Part shown: positions 43,153 to 54,370 of the stretch, one piece after another
Layout: the number at the start of each line of letters is the position of its first letter
Position numbering within the stretch: the stretch's first letter is position 1
Assembly: GCA_028751875.1 (NCBI GenBank)
Contig: CM054140.1
Location: 57,272,826 to 57,336,825, forward strand
Reading direction: 5' to 3'
DNA from: Rapana venosa
Lineage: Eukaryota > Mollusca > Gastropoda > Neogastropoda > Muricidae
Length of the DNA: 64,000 nucleotides
The notes under the pieces: model-generated
What the model saw: only the letters and a program-made list of their open reading frames with translations
What the model was told of the DNA's origin: nothing
The model's database searches: none
Made by a program: the position numbers and the translations under genes

Positions 43153-44700
43153 AACATTGTTTACGATTCGTCGTTTATGGCTTCATCCTTCATCGACATT
43201 GTTCATCATCAGTGCTCTCTACTCCAGCTCATAGGCCACACACACTGTAAGTACAATGGTGTGGTCAGGTGCTTCCCTCTTCCCCTTTGGTCTGCTACCC
43301 CACCACCAAGATTGTGGTGTGCTGGGCTGGATGCCCTCTTGCAAGAGGTGGTGGACTTTGACAAGACCTCCCCCCCCCAAAAAAAAAAAAAAATCTACAG
43401 GGACGAACGTCACATGCTTTGGTCATAGAAGAGACATCTAGCCCTCTTGTCAGAAGAGGGAAACAGACCAATCATGAGGGTCACAGCAGCAGGCAAACCC
43501 TGTCCCCACAACCAACAGAAGCTTTCAATCCAATCCGATTATAGCCCAGGCAACCACATTGGCCATAGCAGGGCCACAAAGAAAATCCTGAATTTACTGA
43601 CGAAATAAAATTATAATTGCACTCACAATGCTCTCCTTGCTGCACAGGTGTTTGCTGAAAGCTTGTCTATGCGTCATAAAACCATCTTTGGCAAAAGTAT
43701 GTTTGGGGGGATATGAATAAGGGGTGGGCGACAATTTTCAATCTGGTATAACCATAAGAATGTTAATTGTTTTACGTCCTTGCAGAGATGTCCAAATTTA
43801 GGGGCTGTGGAAAGGAGGTGTAATGTCTACAAATGCATCTCAGCTGTCGAGGCTTTCCTTTTGCAATCCACGACATTTGCAGTTTGTTTCCTTATCGTTT
43901 TGCAATCTTGAAAACCAAGGCTATTGTTTTTGGACCAAAAACCTAAAAGGATCCTCGTCCAAGTCTTAACCCACAAGACCAACTACCAACAGAATGAACA
44001 TTTTCAAATGAAAGGCAAATAACTCCGATCTAGATCTTTAAATCATGTCTTCTAGGCCTAATGGACTGCCTTTAGGCCCAAGGAATTCGGAACAGCAAAA
44101 AGGAGCAACCGTGGGACCCATAGGTCTAGCTCGAGAACGCGGTCATATACACTGCGGGCCGCTAGACGTTGGACGAGATGGGTGACGGAGTGACGTTTCC
44201 TACGTTGGTGTGTACGCGCACCTGGGTTTGTGTGTGATCATTTTTTTTAAGCTATCTTGGAATGTTCATAGCAATCTGAAATGTATTTTCTTGTGCCTTT
44301 TGAGATAATTATAGGTATCAATGTGCCCGTCAGTATTGTAATTGCCCTTCATGGGATGTTTAAAAGTGTTTTTGACTTTACTGCGACTTTCGGATAAATG
44401 GGGTCATCATCCTGAGGAAGACCGTGGTCACCACTTGGCCATAGAGTACACATATGGTTGGGCGAGGGGTTGTGGCTACACTTCGAGGAGGACTTTACAC
44501 CAAGAAGGAACTTGGATCTTTAAAATGTCAAGTTCTTATGGTATGCCCGTGAGGAGCCAGGAGTCTGGGGCAGGAAGACGAGGCAACAACGCTGGGGCCA
44601 GGACTACTGTTCCTAGCACGAGGAGGCACCCCTACACACGACCCGGCTGCCATGCAACCTGAGATGGGTGTGGCACCATGACATGTGCTTCAGTCATTAC
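43153..44700 (+). repeat. MSS-family repeat cluster, part 1
   Basis: It contains a diverged middle block (CTCTTCCCCTTTGGTCTGCT at 43275), a CCTCTTGTCAGAAGAGGGAA / TCATGAGGGTCACAGCAGCA block (about 43440) repeated at 46810, an MSS start with ATG at 44047 whose frame soon breaks, and a second, diverged ATGTCAAGTTCTTATGG start at 44525 reading MSSSYGMPVRSQESGAGRRG. None is intact. Confidence 0.65.
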
Positions 44701-44717
44701 GTGGACGTCTGACCAAG

Positions 44718-44741
44718 GAGGGGGGGGGGGGGGGGGGGGGG
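44718..44741. repeat. Poly(G) tract
   Basis: About 23 G in a row. Confidence 0.95.
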
Positions 44742-44754
44742 AACCTTTCCTTCT

Positions 44755-45000
44755 TGGTCAGTGCTCTCTACTCCAGCTCATTAGGCCCACACACTGTACG
44801 TACAACGGTGTGGTCAGGTGCTTCCCTCTTCCCCTTTGGTCTGCTACCCCACCACCAAGATGTGGTGTGCTGGGCTGGATGCTCTCTTGCAAGAGGTGGT
44901 GGACTTTGACAAGACCTCCCCCCCCCAAAAAAAAAAAATCTACAGGGACAAACATCACATGTGTAACAACTCACAGAAGAGTGCTTTGTGAGCATTGTTA
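44755..45000 (+). repeat. MSS-family block, near copy of 43215-43410
   Basis: TGCTCTCTACTCCAGCTCAT, GGTGTGGTCAGGTGCTTCCC and GAGGTGGTGGACTTTGACAA are shared, including a poly(C)/poly(A) junction at about 44917-44938. Confidence 0.8.
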
Positions 45001-45460
45001 CTAAGCCTAGCAAGGAAAATAATTCCAATTTACTACAAGGGTAATTTTCTACCGGTGAATTATTTCCCTTGGGTTTAAATTGCCGCCTTTTTGCTAGCGT
45101 CCTTTTCCTCCCAGACGGTAGGGAGATGAGCATCTTTGCTCGAGATGTTCCCCATTAAGGTACGGTTGCTCTTTTTAAGCTAACCCAACTTAATTTAAAA
45201 AAGGGTTGGAAGGGTTTATGAGGTATTTGTCTAATTTTGTGTTTGAAGGTTTCAAGCTTGTGAATTTAGAAATTATTTCGAACAAGGGAGCAAGTGGCAA
45301 ATTTGAACTTAGTCATTGTCTTTGTTGTACCAGGTTCGATTTGGGGCAAAATATTTTCAGCTAACAAAATGCTGAATACAACTAAGACTTATCACTCTGT
45401 ATAATATATGTGTGTAAAAGCCTAGTACAGTTTTGTAACGATTGTTATTATTAAGAATGC

Positions 45461-45953
45461 AAAATTATATTTTTTGTGAGGAATGACGTAGTAATGTTTA
45501 AACAGGTGTAATGACTTGGGAATGTCATCGGGGATTCATTGATTGAAATTAATGTGAGTTCATGTTTACACAGTTTCATAGGCAAAATTATATTTTTTGT
45601 TAGGAATGACGTAGTAATGTTTAAACAGGTGCAATGACTTGGGAATGTCATCGTGGATTCATTGATTGAAATTAATGTGAGTTCATGTTTACACAGTTTC
45701 ATAGGCAAAATTATATTTTTTGTGAGGAATGACGTAGTAATGTTTAAACAGGTGCAATGACTTGAGAATGTCATCAGGGATTCATTGATTGAAATTAATG
45801 TGAGTTCATGTTTACACAGTTTCATAGGCAAAATTATATTTTTTGTTAGGAATGACGTAGTAATGTTTAAACAGGTGCAATGACTTGGGAATGTCATCAG
45901 GGATTCATTGATTGAAATTAATGTGAGTTCATGTTTACACAGTTTCATAGGAT
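45461..45953 (-). repeat. 4 x 123-bp tandem array, open in one frame
   Basis: Units start at 45461, 45584, 45707 and 45830, each reading AAAATTATATTTTTTGTKAG, GAATGACGTAGTAATGTTTA, AACAGGTGCAATGACTTGGG and AAATTAATGTGAGTTCATG. 123 is a multiple of three, so the minus strand is open through all four (169 codons) as a repeated 41-residue unit with MKLCKHELTLISINES and TFPSHCTCLNITTSFLTKN. A diverged single unit is at about 47466-47575. The openness may simply follow from the period. Confidence 0.9.
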
Positions 45954-46250
45954 AGACCATCAGCTGTCCTCAAGTAAATGAAACATGTGTAAGACTAGTT
46001 ATTGTACATGGTGATTTTAGTGGATACGTTTGATTTGTTGTGAGGATAATTATTCTCTTGAATACATGTTAAAGATTGGTTTTATTATGGCAAACTCTGG
46101 TTAGAGTTTCCGTTTTGCTGTGTGGGTCTTGTGATGATTGGTATCCCTGATCCTGTGATAGTGTTTGATTTCATGAAGAGATCAAATGGTTTACTGGTTC
46201 CTTTTATTTCAGGAACATCGCTAACGTTGCTAGCATCGTCTCATCATCGT
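45954..46250 (+). repeat. MSS-associated unit with the empty LINE target site
   Basis: ATAGACCATCAGCTGTCCTC and GTGAGGATAATTATTCTC recur at 47577-47690. 46151-46214 matches the left flank of the LINE, and TTTTATTTCAGGAACAT at 46203 is the uninterrupted form of the site filled at 40734. Confidence 0.8.
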
Positions 46251-46559
46251 AGCATCGGTTCATCGTTATGTATTCATCGTTTACTTCTGTTGTGAATCTT
46301 TTGATCTCTGATCTGAGATGATCCATGATTGGTTGCTAGTGAGGACTGGACAAAATAATTAACAGAATAGTTTGTGTTTTAAATCGTATTTGCAATGCAA
46401 TTGGTGATGTGTGTGATTGTAGTTTAATAGTAGTAGTAGTAGAATAAATTTGTGAACCCAACTTGCTTGGCCTGAAGGATTACATTGAATGAATGTTTGC
46501 GACATTCACAGTGTTTCAGTGTGATTGCTGAGCGAGTTGAGGTAAAAAATTTTCACTAC

Positions 46560-46760
46560 TATTTACTGTCTCCCTTTTATAGTTCTTTTCTATTTTTCTT
46601 CTATCCTCTTCCTATTCCCCCTTTATCACTCCCAGCCCACCAGTAGGCAAGCCCTAATCCTCTTTAGGGATACTAAAGACAATAGGATAAGTTTAGGATC
46701 CCATTTCTGGTGCCGGATCGGATGGTGCTGGGAACCGGGATGGCGACCTAAAGAATTCCT
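46560..46760 (+). other. Possible LTR end and primer-binding-site-like sequence
   Basis: CATTTCTGGTGCCGGATCGG followed by GGTGCTGGGAACCGGGATGG resembles the TGGTGCCG..CCGGGAT primer-binding region of BEL/Pao-type LTR elements. No matching second LTR or polyprotein is seen. Confidence 0.25.
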
Positions 46761-46769
46761 GATTAGGAC

Positions 46770-47450
46770 TCTCTACACATGCTTTGGTAATAGAAGAAGA
46801 GACAGCTAGCCCTCTGTCAGAAGAGGGAAACAGACCAATCATGAGGGTCACAGCAGCAGGCCAACCCTCTGTCCCCACAACCAACACAAGCTTTCAATCC
46901 AATCCCATTCTATTGTTTATAGCCCAGGCAACCACATTGGCCATAGCAGGGCCACAAAGAAAATCCTGAATTTACTGATGAAATAAAATTACAATTGCAC
47001 TCACAATGCTCTCCTTGCTGCACAGGTGTCTGCTGAAAGCTTGTCTATGCGTCATAAAACCCATCTCTGGCAAATGTTTGGGGGGATATGAATAAGGGGT
47101 GGGCGACAGGTCGTGGCTACACTTCAAATCTTCAAAATGTCTTCTCATGCTATGCCTTTAAGGAATCTGGAGTCTAGGACAGGCAGAGAACGACCATGGC
47201 GCCAGGACTATTATAGCATGACGCACGCCTATGCAGCCTGGCCAAAAGAAAATCCTGAAATTTAGATGAAGTAAAATTACAACAATTGCACTTCTTGCTG
47301 CACAGGTTAGTTACTGAGCTTCCTCTTCTCCCTTGGTCTGTTCCCTCGCCTCCAGGAACCATTTTTGACAAATTGGAGGCTCTTGTAAGAGGCCAACAGT
47401 AGAGATGGAGAAGGCTCAAGGTCAAACTTCCCTTGGGAGAAACATGACAA
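46770..47450 (+). repeat. MSS-family repeat cluster, part 2
   Basis: ACATGCTTTGGTAATAGAAG, GAAACAGACCAATCATGAGG and GCCCAGGCAACCACATTGGC match 43411-43600. ATGTCTTCTCATGCTATGCC at about 47137 is a third diverged MSS start. CTTCCTCTTCTCCCTTGGTC at about 47320 is the middle block. Confidence 0.7.
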
Positions 47451-47454
47451 AGAA

Positions 47455-47720
47455 GAATGCAAACTATTTTTTGTGAGGAATGATATAGCAATCCTTAAAC
47501 AGGTGCAATGACTTTGGAGTGTCATTGGGGATTAATTGAATTAAATTGATGTGAATTAATGTTTACAGTTTCATAGGATAGACCATCAGCTGTCCTGAAG
47601 TAAATGAAACATGTGTAAGACTAGTAGTTACTGTATGTGGTGATTTTAGTGGGATATACTAGATTTGTTGTGAGGATAATTATTCTCATAAGAGTTGGGA
47701 AATGGGTATTTAAACAGAGT
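47455..47720 (+). repeat. Diverged single copy of the 123-bp unit plus flank
   Basis: TTTTTTGTGAGGAATGATAT, AAACAGGTGCAATGACTTTG and ATAGACCATCAGCTGTCCTG match 45461-46080. Confidence 0.8.
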
Positions 47721-48800
47721 ACATTTTGAAGATTTTGTTGCACTTCTTGCTGCACAGGTCACACAAAACTTCGGTGGCAAAAAAGTTATGTTGGGTGGAT
47801 ACTGCAAGTGGCTTCCATATGATTACAACGGCTGAAAAATGTAAGGTCATCTCCAGACACCCAAAATACTGTGAACAAATAAAAATATACTCTTTTGGTT
47901 TGTTTGCTTCAAAAAGTGCTCTTTAAGAATACCATTTTCTGTTTTACAAATGCTATATACATAACTTTGGCTCTCTTTACCTACTAGTTCTAGTTCCCGT
48001 AACTCCACTTGGCTTTTCGTATAATGGCTTTTTTTCCGTACCCGAATTTTAATCTGGCCTGCCACACGAGAATATGCGGTAAGTTTTATGCTCTTACAGA
48101 GATGTCTTCATTTAGGGGATTTGGAAAGGAGGCAAACTTTCGAGTTTTTTGTGTGTTAAGGTAGTCACTACAATACATTTTTAAAAATAGAAAATTATCA
48201 ATAGCCTCATTGAGCTTTTTGTAGCCATTGAGCTTTTTGTGGCTCTTCATTTTGGTTTGCCCGTTTAGGGGGTGAGGGTGCATTTTCTTCCAAATTTGTT
48301 TTCTCCTCGTGTGTTTTTTTTAACCATTCTTTTGTTCTGTCTATTTAAGAGTTTTTTAGACTGTCATCCACGTCCCTATTAAAATAGTGGGTGACAGTAA
48401 CGTATCCACCACAGCCTCTAAGCTCGATCAGTCAGAAAACTGCTTCAAAGTCTTTTCTGGCAGTTGACAGACTTTCAATCAATGAAAACGAGTAGATGGC
48501 AGCTGCCTGAATTTTTTCATGTGGCATATAAATATGTTTTGAGCAAAAGTCTGACCAAAATCGTCAATTTTCCCTTAAGAACTCGCTTCCCTGGGTCAAA
48601 ATTAAGTGTTTAATTTTCATTTTTCTCTCCATTACATGCGCATTTCCACTGTACACACGTAAAAAAAAAAATTAACGGCGATTCTAGTGATATGCAACAT
48701 GTATGTTCGTTGCCTTCTCAATGAATTAGAAGCATTGAAAGAAACTCAAAAATTTGGGTTTGGGGGGCTTGGGGCTCGAGTTCCCGTAGACACACGCAGT
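47721..48800. other. Non-coding sequence with scraps of MSS-related DNA
   Basis: CCACAGCCTCTAAGCTCGAT at 48409 and TTTAGGGGATTTGGAAAGGA at 48112 are related to the cluster. The minus frame at 47847-48065 is open but unsupported. Confidence 0.45.
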
Positions 48801-48804
48801 GCCG

Positions 48805-48880
48805 TCTTTGCAGTTCAGTGAAAGAGTAAATAGGATCAAGAGTTTAAATAGGATCAGTGCGAGGTCTATCTCTGTCAGTC
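48805..48880 (+). promoter_or_regulatory. Promoter-like region of the intact MSS copy
   Basis: GTGAAAGAGTAAATAGGATC and a second TTTAAATAGGATCAGTG appear where the 26.2 kb copy has TATAAATAGG, followed by CTGTCAGTCGTATCTGGAC. The TATA box has been altered and partly duplicated here. Confidence 0.45.
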
Positions 48881-48940
48881 GTATCTGGACTACTCTTCGA
48901 AAAGTCCTTACATCGAGAGGTAACACCAACCTAAATCATC

Positions 48941-49447
48941 ATGTCTTCTAGGCCCAATGGATTGCCTTTAGGTCCAAGGAATCGGGAGTCGGGAACAGCA
49001 AGGAGCAGCAACCGTGGGACCCCTAGGTCTAGCGCAAGAACGCAGCCATATACACTACAGGCCTCTAGGCTGGACGAGATGGGTGACGGAGTGACGTTTC
49101 CACCACGGCCTCTAAGCTCGAGCAGGCAGTTCGTCACGATGATTACTACGGAGCTTCCTCTTCTCCCCTGGTCTGTTCCCCCGCCTCCACGAACCGTCTT
49201 TGATGAGCTGCAGGCTCTGGTAAGAGAGGCCAACAACACAGACTCTACTGCTCCACAGTCTTCTGTCAGGGCGACTGTCGGCTCCAGTCCAGCTAGTCCA
49301 GCCGAGTCAGAGAGTGCCCTGGTCAAGGCGTTTGGCGCGTTGTGTTTGGACGGAGAGCAGCCTGGGGAAGGGCTGCTGGTCAACGAGCTCCGTTGCTTAT
49401 TGAGTGAGGATCAGCAGCCTTGGCCACCACCACCACCACCTGTCTGA
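48941..49447 (+). CDS. MSS-family ORF, 168 residues, unknown function
   Basis: This is the only intact copy of the family's reading frame. The product begins MSSRPNGLPLGPRNRESG and is Ser/Arg/Pro-rich and basic to about residue 40. It has a conserved-looking central part, FPPRPLSSSRQFVTMITTEL then PLLPWSVPPPPRTVFDELQA at about residues 53-93, an acidic Ser-rich stretch, GALCLDGEQPGEGLLVNELR at about 135-154, and ends in PWPPPPPPV. The ATG follows a promoter-like region also present in the minus copy at 25.5-26.2 kb. The antisense strand is open over much of the same length (48931-49383), so openness alone is weak proof. It may be a domesticated or mobile gene family. I recognise no domain. 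Confidence 0.4.
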   Translation: MSSRPNGLPLGPRNRESGTARSSNRGTPRSSARTQPYTLQASRLDEMGDGVTFPPRPLSSSRQFVTMITTELPLLPWSVPPPPRTVFDELQALVREANNTDSTAPQSSVRATVGSSPASPAESESALVKAFGALCLDGEQPGEGLLVNELRCLLSEDQQPWPPPPPPV

Positions 49448-49514
49448 CTCCCGATGGCCTAGCCGCAGTAGGCCCTAATGGCAGCCCCTTCGTTTTCAAA
49501 GGTCCTTTTCAGTT

Positions 49515-50800
49515 GGTCAGGTCAGTCAGAGAAGTTCCGTTACTGCTACTGGTATCTATGTAACCCACTACAACCTGTCGCATGTGGGGGAGGAAACCCC
49601 AATAGAAAAAAAACACCATATGGAGACTTGGAGAGGAGATTGGTGCCACCAAGTAATGTCCTAAGCCCACAGAAAAGACACGAGAGACAAATACAAAGCC
49701 AATATGATACCGGATTGGTCGAGGCCCGGGTTACCAATGGCCGCGCTTTCCAGTTATCAACACCAGGGTGGAAGTGACAAGTCAGCTACTGGAGTTAAAA
49801 CATTACTTAAGCTCCCTAGAGAACAGATCACCAATGGAACATGAAACGTCCGTACACTCTACCAGTGCGGAAAAATCAAACTAGAGTATGAGCTTAGCCG
49901 CTATAAATGGGACATTATTGGACTAGGAGAAGTGAGATGGACAGGATTTGGTGAGACAATGACTGAAGAAGGCAACAAAATCTGGTACAGTGGTCAAGAG
50001 AAACATCAACATGGAGTGGCATTTATTGTCAGAAAGGAAGTAGTGGGGTGCATTATCAGCTGTACACCGGCTTCCAGCAGGATTATCAGCATCCGGGTGT
50101 CGGCCAAGCCCAAGAACATCACCATCATACAAATCTATGCACCATCATCTGACCATGCAGATGAAGAAGTAAAAGAATTTTACGAAGAACTTGAAGAGAC
50201 CATTATGAAGATACCCAAGAAAGACATCATGCAAGGGGATTTTAACGCCAAAGTAGGTCCTGACTCTTACAACCAATGGGCCGGAATAGTTGGTCAGTTT
50301 GGAACTGGAGAGACCAACGACAGGGGACTACGGTCTGCTGGAGTTTGCCTGCACCCACAGACTTACCATTGCCAATACCCTCTATCCCCACAAGCAGTCA
50401 AGGAGGACAACCTGGCATGCGCCAAACGGCAAGATCCATAACCAAATAGATTTCATCTTAACACCACGGCACTTCAAATCCAGCATCAACAGAGCCAGAA
50501 CAAGAACCTACCCTGGAGCTGACATAGGCAGCGACCACGACAATGTACTGCTGGTATTCAAAATGAAGCTGAAGAAAAATAAACAGCCTGCAAACCCATG
50601 TATCAAATTTGACGTGGACAAACTGAAAGATCCAGATGTCGAGGAGATCTTCCAAGCTAAGCTTGGCGGACGTTTTGCGGCAATAACCCTCCTGGACAAT
50701 GACATCAATGACCTAACCAACAACTTTAATGAGGCAGTCCGAGAAAAGGCAGGAGGTACTCGGTTGTCAGAGGAATAAACACCAGCCATGGACTACCAAT
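49515..50800 (+). mobile_element. RTE/BovB-like LINE, 5' part with endonuclease, inactive
   Basis: The sequence departs from the MSS copy at about 49515. In several frames it encodes NVRTLYQCGKIKLEYELSRY, WDIIGLGEVRWTGFGETM, NKIWYSGQEKHQHGVAFIV, ITIIQIYAPSSDHADEEVKE, GDFNAKVGPDSY, NGKIHNQIDFILTPRHFKS and PGADIGSDHDN, which are the blocks of the apurinic-type endonuclease of RTE elements including catalytic GSDH. The conserved TWNVRTL Trp is a TGA here and there is a frameshift at about 50400-50440. It stops near QPWTTNDI at about 50800, before the RT. Confidence 0.9.
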
Positions 50801-51170
50801 GACATTAAGGATCAATCCAAGGTACACTACTTATGCTCTCAGATCGTTTTTCTACAAGATCTGTCTTCCATCAACCATGAAATGACAATTTTCCCCCCCT
50901 TAAAAGTCAGGTTCTTTATAATTGCTATAACAATGTTTCTTTTTTATAGAGTGTGGACTAGCATAAGGCTTTAAACAATTTCAAGACCTATGTGTGGAAT
51001 TGTATCATTTTATTCAGTGGATCAGGTTCTTGGTCTTACATGCCTTCTAAAACAAGTATAAATAAACTGCATTTTATTTTCTGTTATTGTGCAATATAAT
51101 TGGAACATTCTGTAAAAAATCGGAACCACATAATGGACACTAGATTTTAAAATTAGTATATTTAAAAACA
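50801..51170. other. Non-coding sequence, no feature seen
   Basis: AT-rich, no repeat or exon recognised. Confidence 0.45.
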
Positions 51171-51172
51171 AT

Positions 51173-51330
51173 CCTTCAGATGAAACTATAAACCGAGGCC
51201 CAGTGTGCAAATGCACCCAGAACAGCTATTTGTACTGACATGAATGGATGACAACATTTGCAAAACGGCATGCATACGGGGACTGAATGCACAAGCACGT
51301 AAGCGCTTATTTCAATATCCTAAATAAAAT
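51173..51330 (+). mobile_element. SINE A fragment, internally deleted
   Basis: CCTTCAGATGAAACTATAAA, CGAGGCCCAGTGTGCAAATG and ATACGGGGACTGAATGC, then AAGCGCTTATTTCAATATCC. Confidence 0.8.
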
Positions 51331-51639
51331 AAATCAAACAGAAAATCGTTATGTTGGCTTTTATCAGTTTGTGTAAGTTAGGTTTTGTTGTTTTTTTCCC
51401 AGTAAGCTACCATGAAAAGCACTTTTTCCTGTTGGTTTTATGTTTACACACTTATCAAGATATGTTTTTTGGTCTATGACATGAGCAATCTGACATATAC
51501 TGTATGGCCGTTGTGCGATTCTATTTACCATGAAAACGAACACAAATACATTCTCTCCTATATCTGTGGTGTGTTGAGCAGAAAACAAAAGCATCAATCC
51601 AAACTATTCCAAAAACAAGTGAAATTTAACATCTCTTGA

Positions 51640-51870
51640 CTCTAGTGCTAACTCCACTCCCCTGAAAAGTCCTTCAAATTAGACTATAAACCAAGGTCCT
51701 GTGTGAATGCAAGCAGATTGCACATATGTTTAAAACTTGTTCTGCTTTTTGGAAGAGTTGGCCATTGTGTGCCAGAGGGAACAGATGACAATTTACAGAA
51801 CCACATACACACAAGGACTGATGTTAAAGCACACGAGTGCTTATTCCATTATACTTGGAATAAAATAAAA
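51640..51870 (+). mobile_element. SINE A fragment, head missing
   Basis: GTGCTAACTCCACTCCCCTG, ATTAGACTATAAACCAAGG, TTGGCCATTGTGTGCCAGAG and the tail ACGAGTGCTTATTCCATTAT. Confidence 0.85.
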
Positions 51871-52794
51871 CCAAGAGACTTGCAAACAAACTTGACCCCC
51901 AAAAAGCGAAAAAGCTAGTGTTGCATACTGACTGCTGTTTTAGACATGCCAGTCATGTTCATGTATCCATTTACTTTAAAATTATGTCATCTCTAGTGAA
52001 CACACTAACACTGCACAAAACCGTTTTCATGTATTCTGTATGAAAATACAGCTGTACTAAAAAAAAATGCTTTTCCATTTTGGTATTTTAAAAAAAAATC
52101 TAACTTGGTCGCAGAGTTATCTGCACCACACTGTTGTGTTGTCTCTTGGCAAAAATCCCTTATAAATGTTACCAACATCCACTTAAAAAAAAGACTTATA
52201 AAGAATTAAGTTCACTATTCACAACTGAAATTTCATAAATAAATTGAAAAATAACCCCTCCTACATTTCACTTCAGAAATTACATTTCACTTCAGAAATA
52301 TTTTTCTGAAACATCCTCGTCATTTAATGAAATTAACATTTGTGAAAATTTAGCTTAAATATGAGATTTGAGTACACAAGTTCCTATACTCATCTTCAAA
52401 TCCGAACGCTTCTTCACAATTTTCAAATCAATACTCTGAGAAGCAGGGAATTATTTTACCAGCACTATGTATTTGAGCCTACTGTGCTTTCCCATGCTAT
52501 TTTATGAATTGAGTTTTATCGAGGAGTCCAAGCATAATTTACCGAATAGGAGCCAGTTACTTATGAAGGGTCTGGATCTCCTCGATGACCACCTGGGTCT
52601 GAGGGAACTTTGCGAGGAGGTCCTTTCTTCAGTCCTGTCCACACCAGCACAGGTTCTGCACACAGGGACAGTCACACACAGACACTACACCAGGCTGCTT
52701 AGGCTGTACTGTAGCTGCTTGCTTTCTGTACAGTGTGCAGATGCAAAAACATTAACTGGCTTTTTGTTTTAGTTTGTTGGTTTTTGTTTTGGGT

Positions 52795-52832
52795 CTTTTG
52801 TGTGTGTGTGTGTGTGGGGGGGGGGGGGGGGT
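52795..52832. repeat. (GT)n and poly(G)
   Basis: GT repeat then about 16 G, within the SELENOH duplicate. Confidence 0.9.
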
Positions 52833-53045
52833 GTTAGGGGATACAAGTAAACACGACTATAAAGAGAATGAACGAGAACACCATACAACGCTAACTTGTA
52901 TCTCTTTGCACATACATTGTGCACATGTGCCTGCAAGAAATATATTACTTAAAATACTTAAATCGATAGTCTTTCTGCCATAATATATAAAACCACACTA
53001 CACAGGCTAGTCGATGCAAATTTTTCTCTGAAGATACAGATATCG

Positions 53046-53080
53046 ATTTTATAACACCCCCCCCCCCCCCCCCCCCCCCA
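53046..53080. repeat. Poly(C) then poly(A)
   Basis: About 23 C then 9 A. Confidence 0.95.
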
Positions 53081-53683
53081 AAAAAAAAGTATGTGATCTC
53101 ACTAATTTTTTTAACACAAATATATATATAAACACACAACCAACCACAACTGTACTGATGCAATTAAACTACCTTTGTCTCAAATTGGCAAAAGAATGTC
53201 AATTATTGATATGAAGTATTTAATATGTTTAAATATGCCAACCCCCAACCCTTTTTTGACACTAACAAAAAGCTAAAAGTAGTGCTACTGGATTATGACA
53301 ATGTAATCATACTGTATCTGCTCCATCATCATCAATCAACCAAACAGAAATTATAATATGCTGCATACTCATTACTCCCTTGTTTTTTGGGTACTCATTT
53401 CTGCAACGTTGAATTTTTTTTAATGGCAATGAAAAGTTCATATACTGAATATCATAAGAATCTGCTTATGAATAAATTATTAGCTAACAACCTCCAACTG
53501 CCTTCACAGTATAGAAAGCAAACAGTTCTTATAGAGAGTGTTCTGTTACGGTACACTTCCAGCTGGATCAGCAGCCAACAAAATTATAGATGTCAGCCAA
53601 CTACAGACAACTAAAATGCTTGTACACAGCACACAGAACCCAGAAGAATACAGTTGTGAAAGTGGAATGGGCATTTGCCTTTT

Positions 53684-53685
<2 letters not shown>

Positions 53686-53770
<85 letters not shown>
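53686..53770. repeat. (GA)n microsatellite
   Basis: About 80 bases of GA. The corresponding SELENOH intron 1 site (22622-22640) has only a short GA run. Confidence 0.95.
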
Positions 53771-53771
<1 letters not shown>

Positions 53772-54335
53772 ACTGAAAGTAGTTGGTCCTGTAAAAAAAA
53801 CCTAGCTGGTTTTGTTTGTTTTTGGAGAGAGCATGCCACCTAAATAATGAATTTTCACTTAACTCAGAAGACATTCATGACATTTTGAAGTCAACCCAAA
53901 TAGCGAGAAAACTGCCACTGCCACATGCAAGTCTTATCCAGACATTAGATGAAGGTATTACATTAATCCTGCACTAACTCTTCATTCCAACTTCTATAAA
54001 GTTCTATAAGCAAACATTGCATACTGGGTATGTTTGCTTAAATTCCATACTACTGGTCATAGTAGTAAGCCTCTTCTAGTTAAGTTCTATGAAAGACCAG
54101 AGTGCTTGATGTCATGCATATTAGTATCAGCTCATGAAACTGATTTGTCTCATGTGAAAGGTAATACAGTGATGTTAATTCCTGCAGTAAACAGTTATTC
54201 CCTCCTGCTCAAGCACATGGCTCAACAGTTTTCGAACCCTTTAGATTGAGCTGTCCAAACCAACAATAAGGTGCATTCTGGCAGAAGTCATGCCTTGTGC
54301 TGCTGCTATTCACGTTTTGAATTTTCGTTGGGACT

Positions 54336-54336
54336 C

Positions 54337-54367
<31 letters not shown>

Positions 54368-54370
54368 AAG
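54336..54370. repeat. Poly(C) then poly(A)
   Basis: About 21 C then 12 A. Confidence 0.95.

Noticed and set aside
47847..48065. Minus-strand frame with RKKSHYTKSQ that recalls the start of a homeodomain
   Set aside because: The likeness is limited to about ten residues, needs gaps, and there is no helix 3 WFQNRR motif.
48931..49383. 150-codon minus-strand frame antisense to the MSS ORF
   Set aside because: It is a mirror of a GC-rich sense frame. The promoter-like motifs and start belong to the plus strand.
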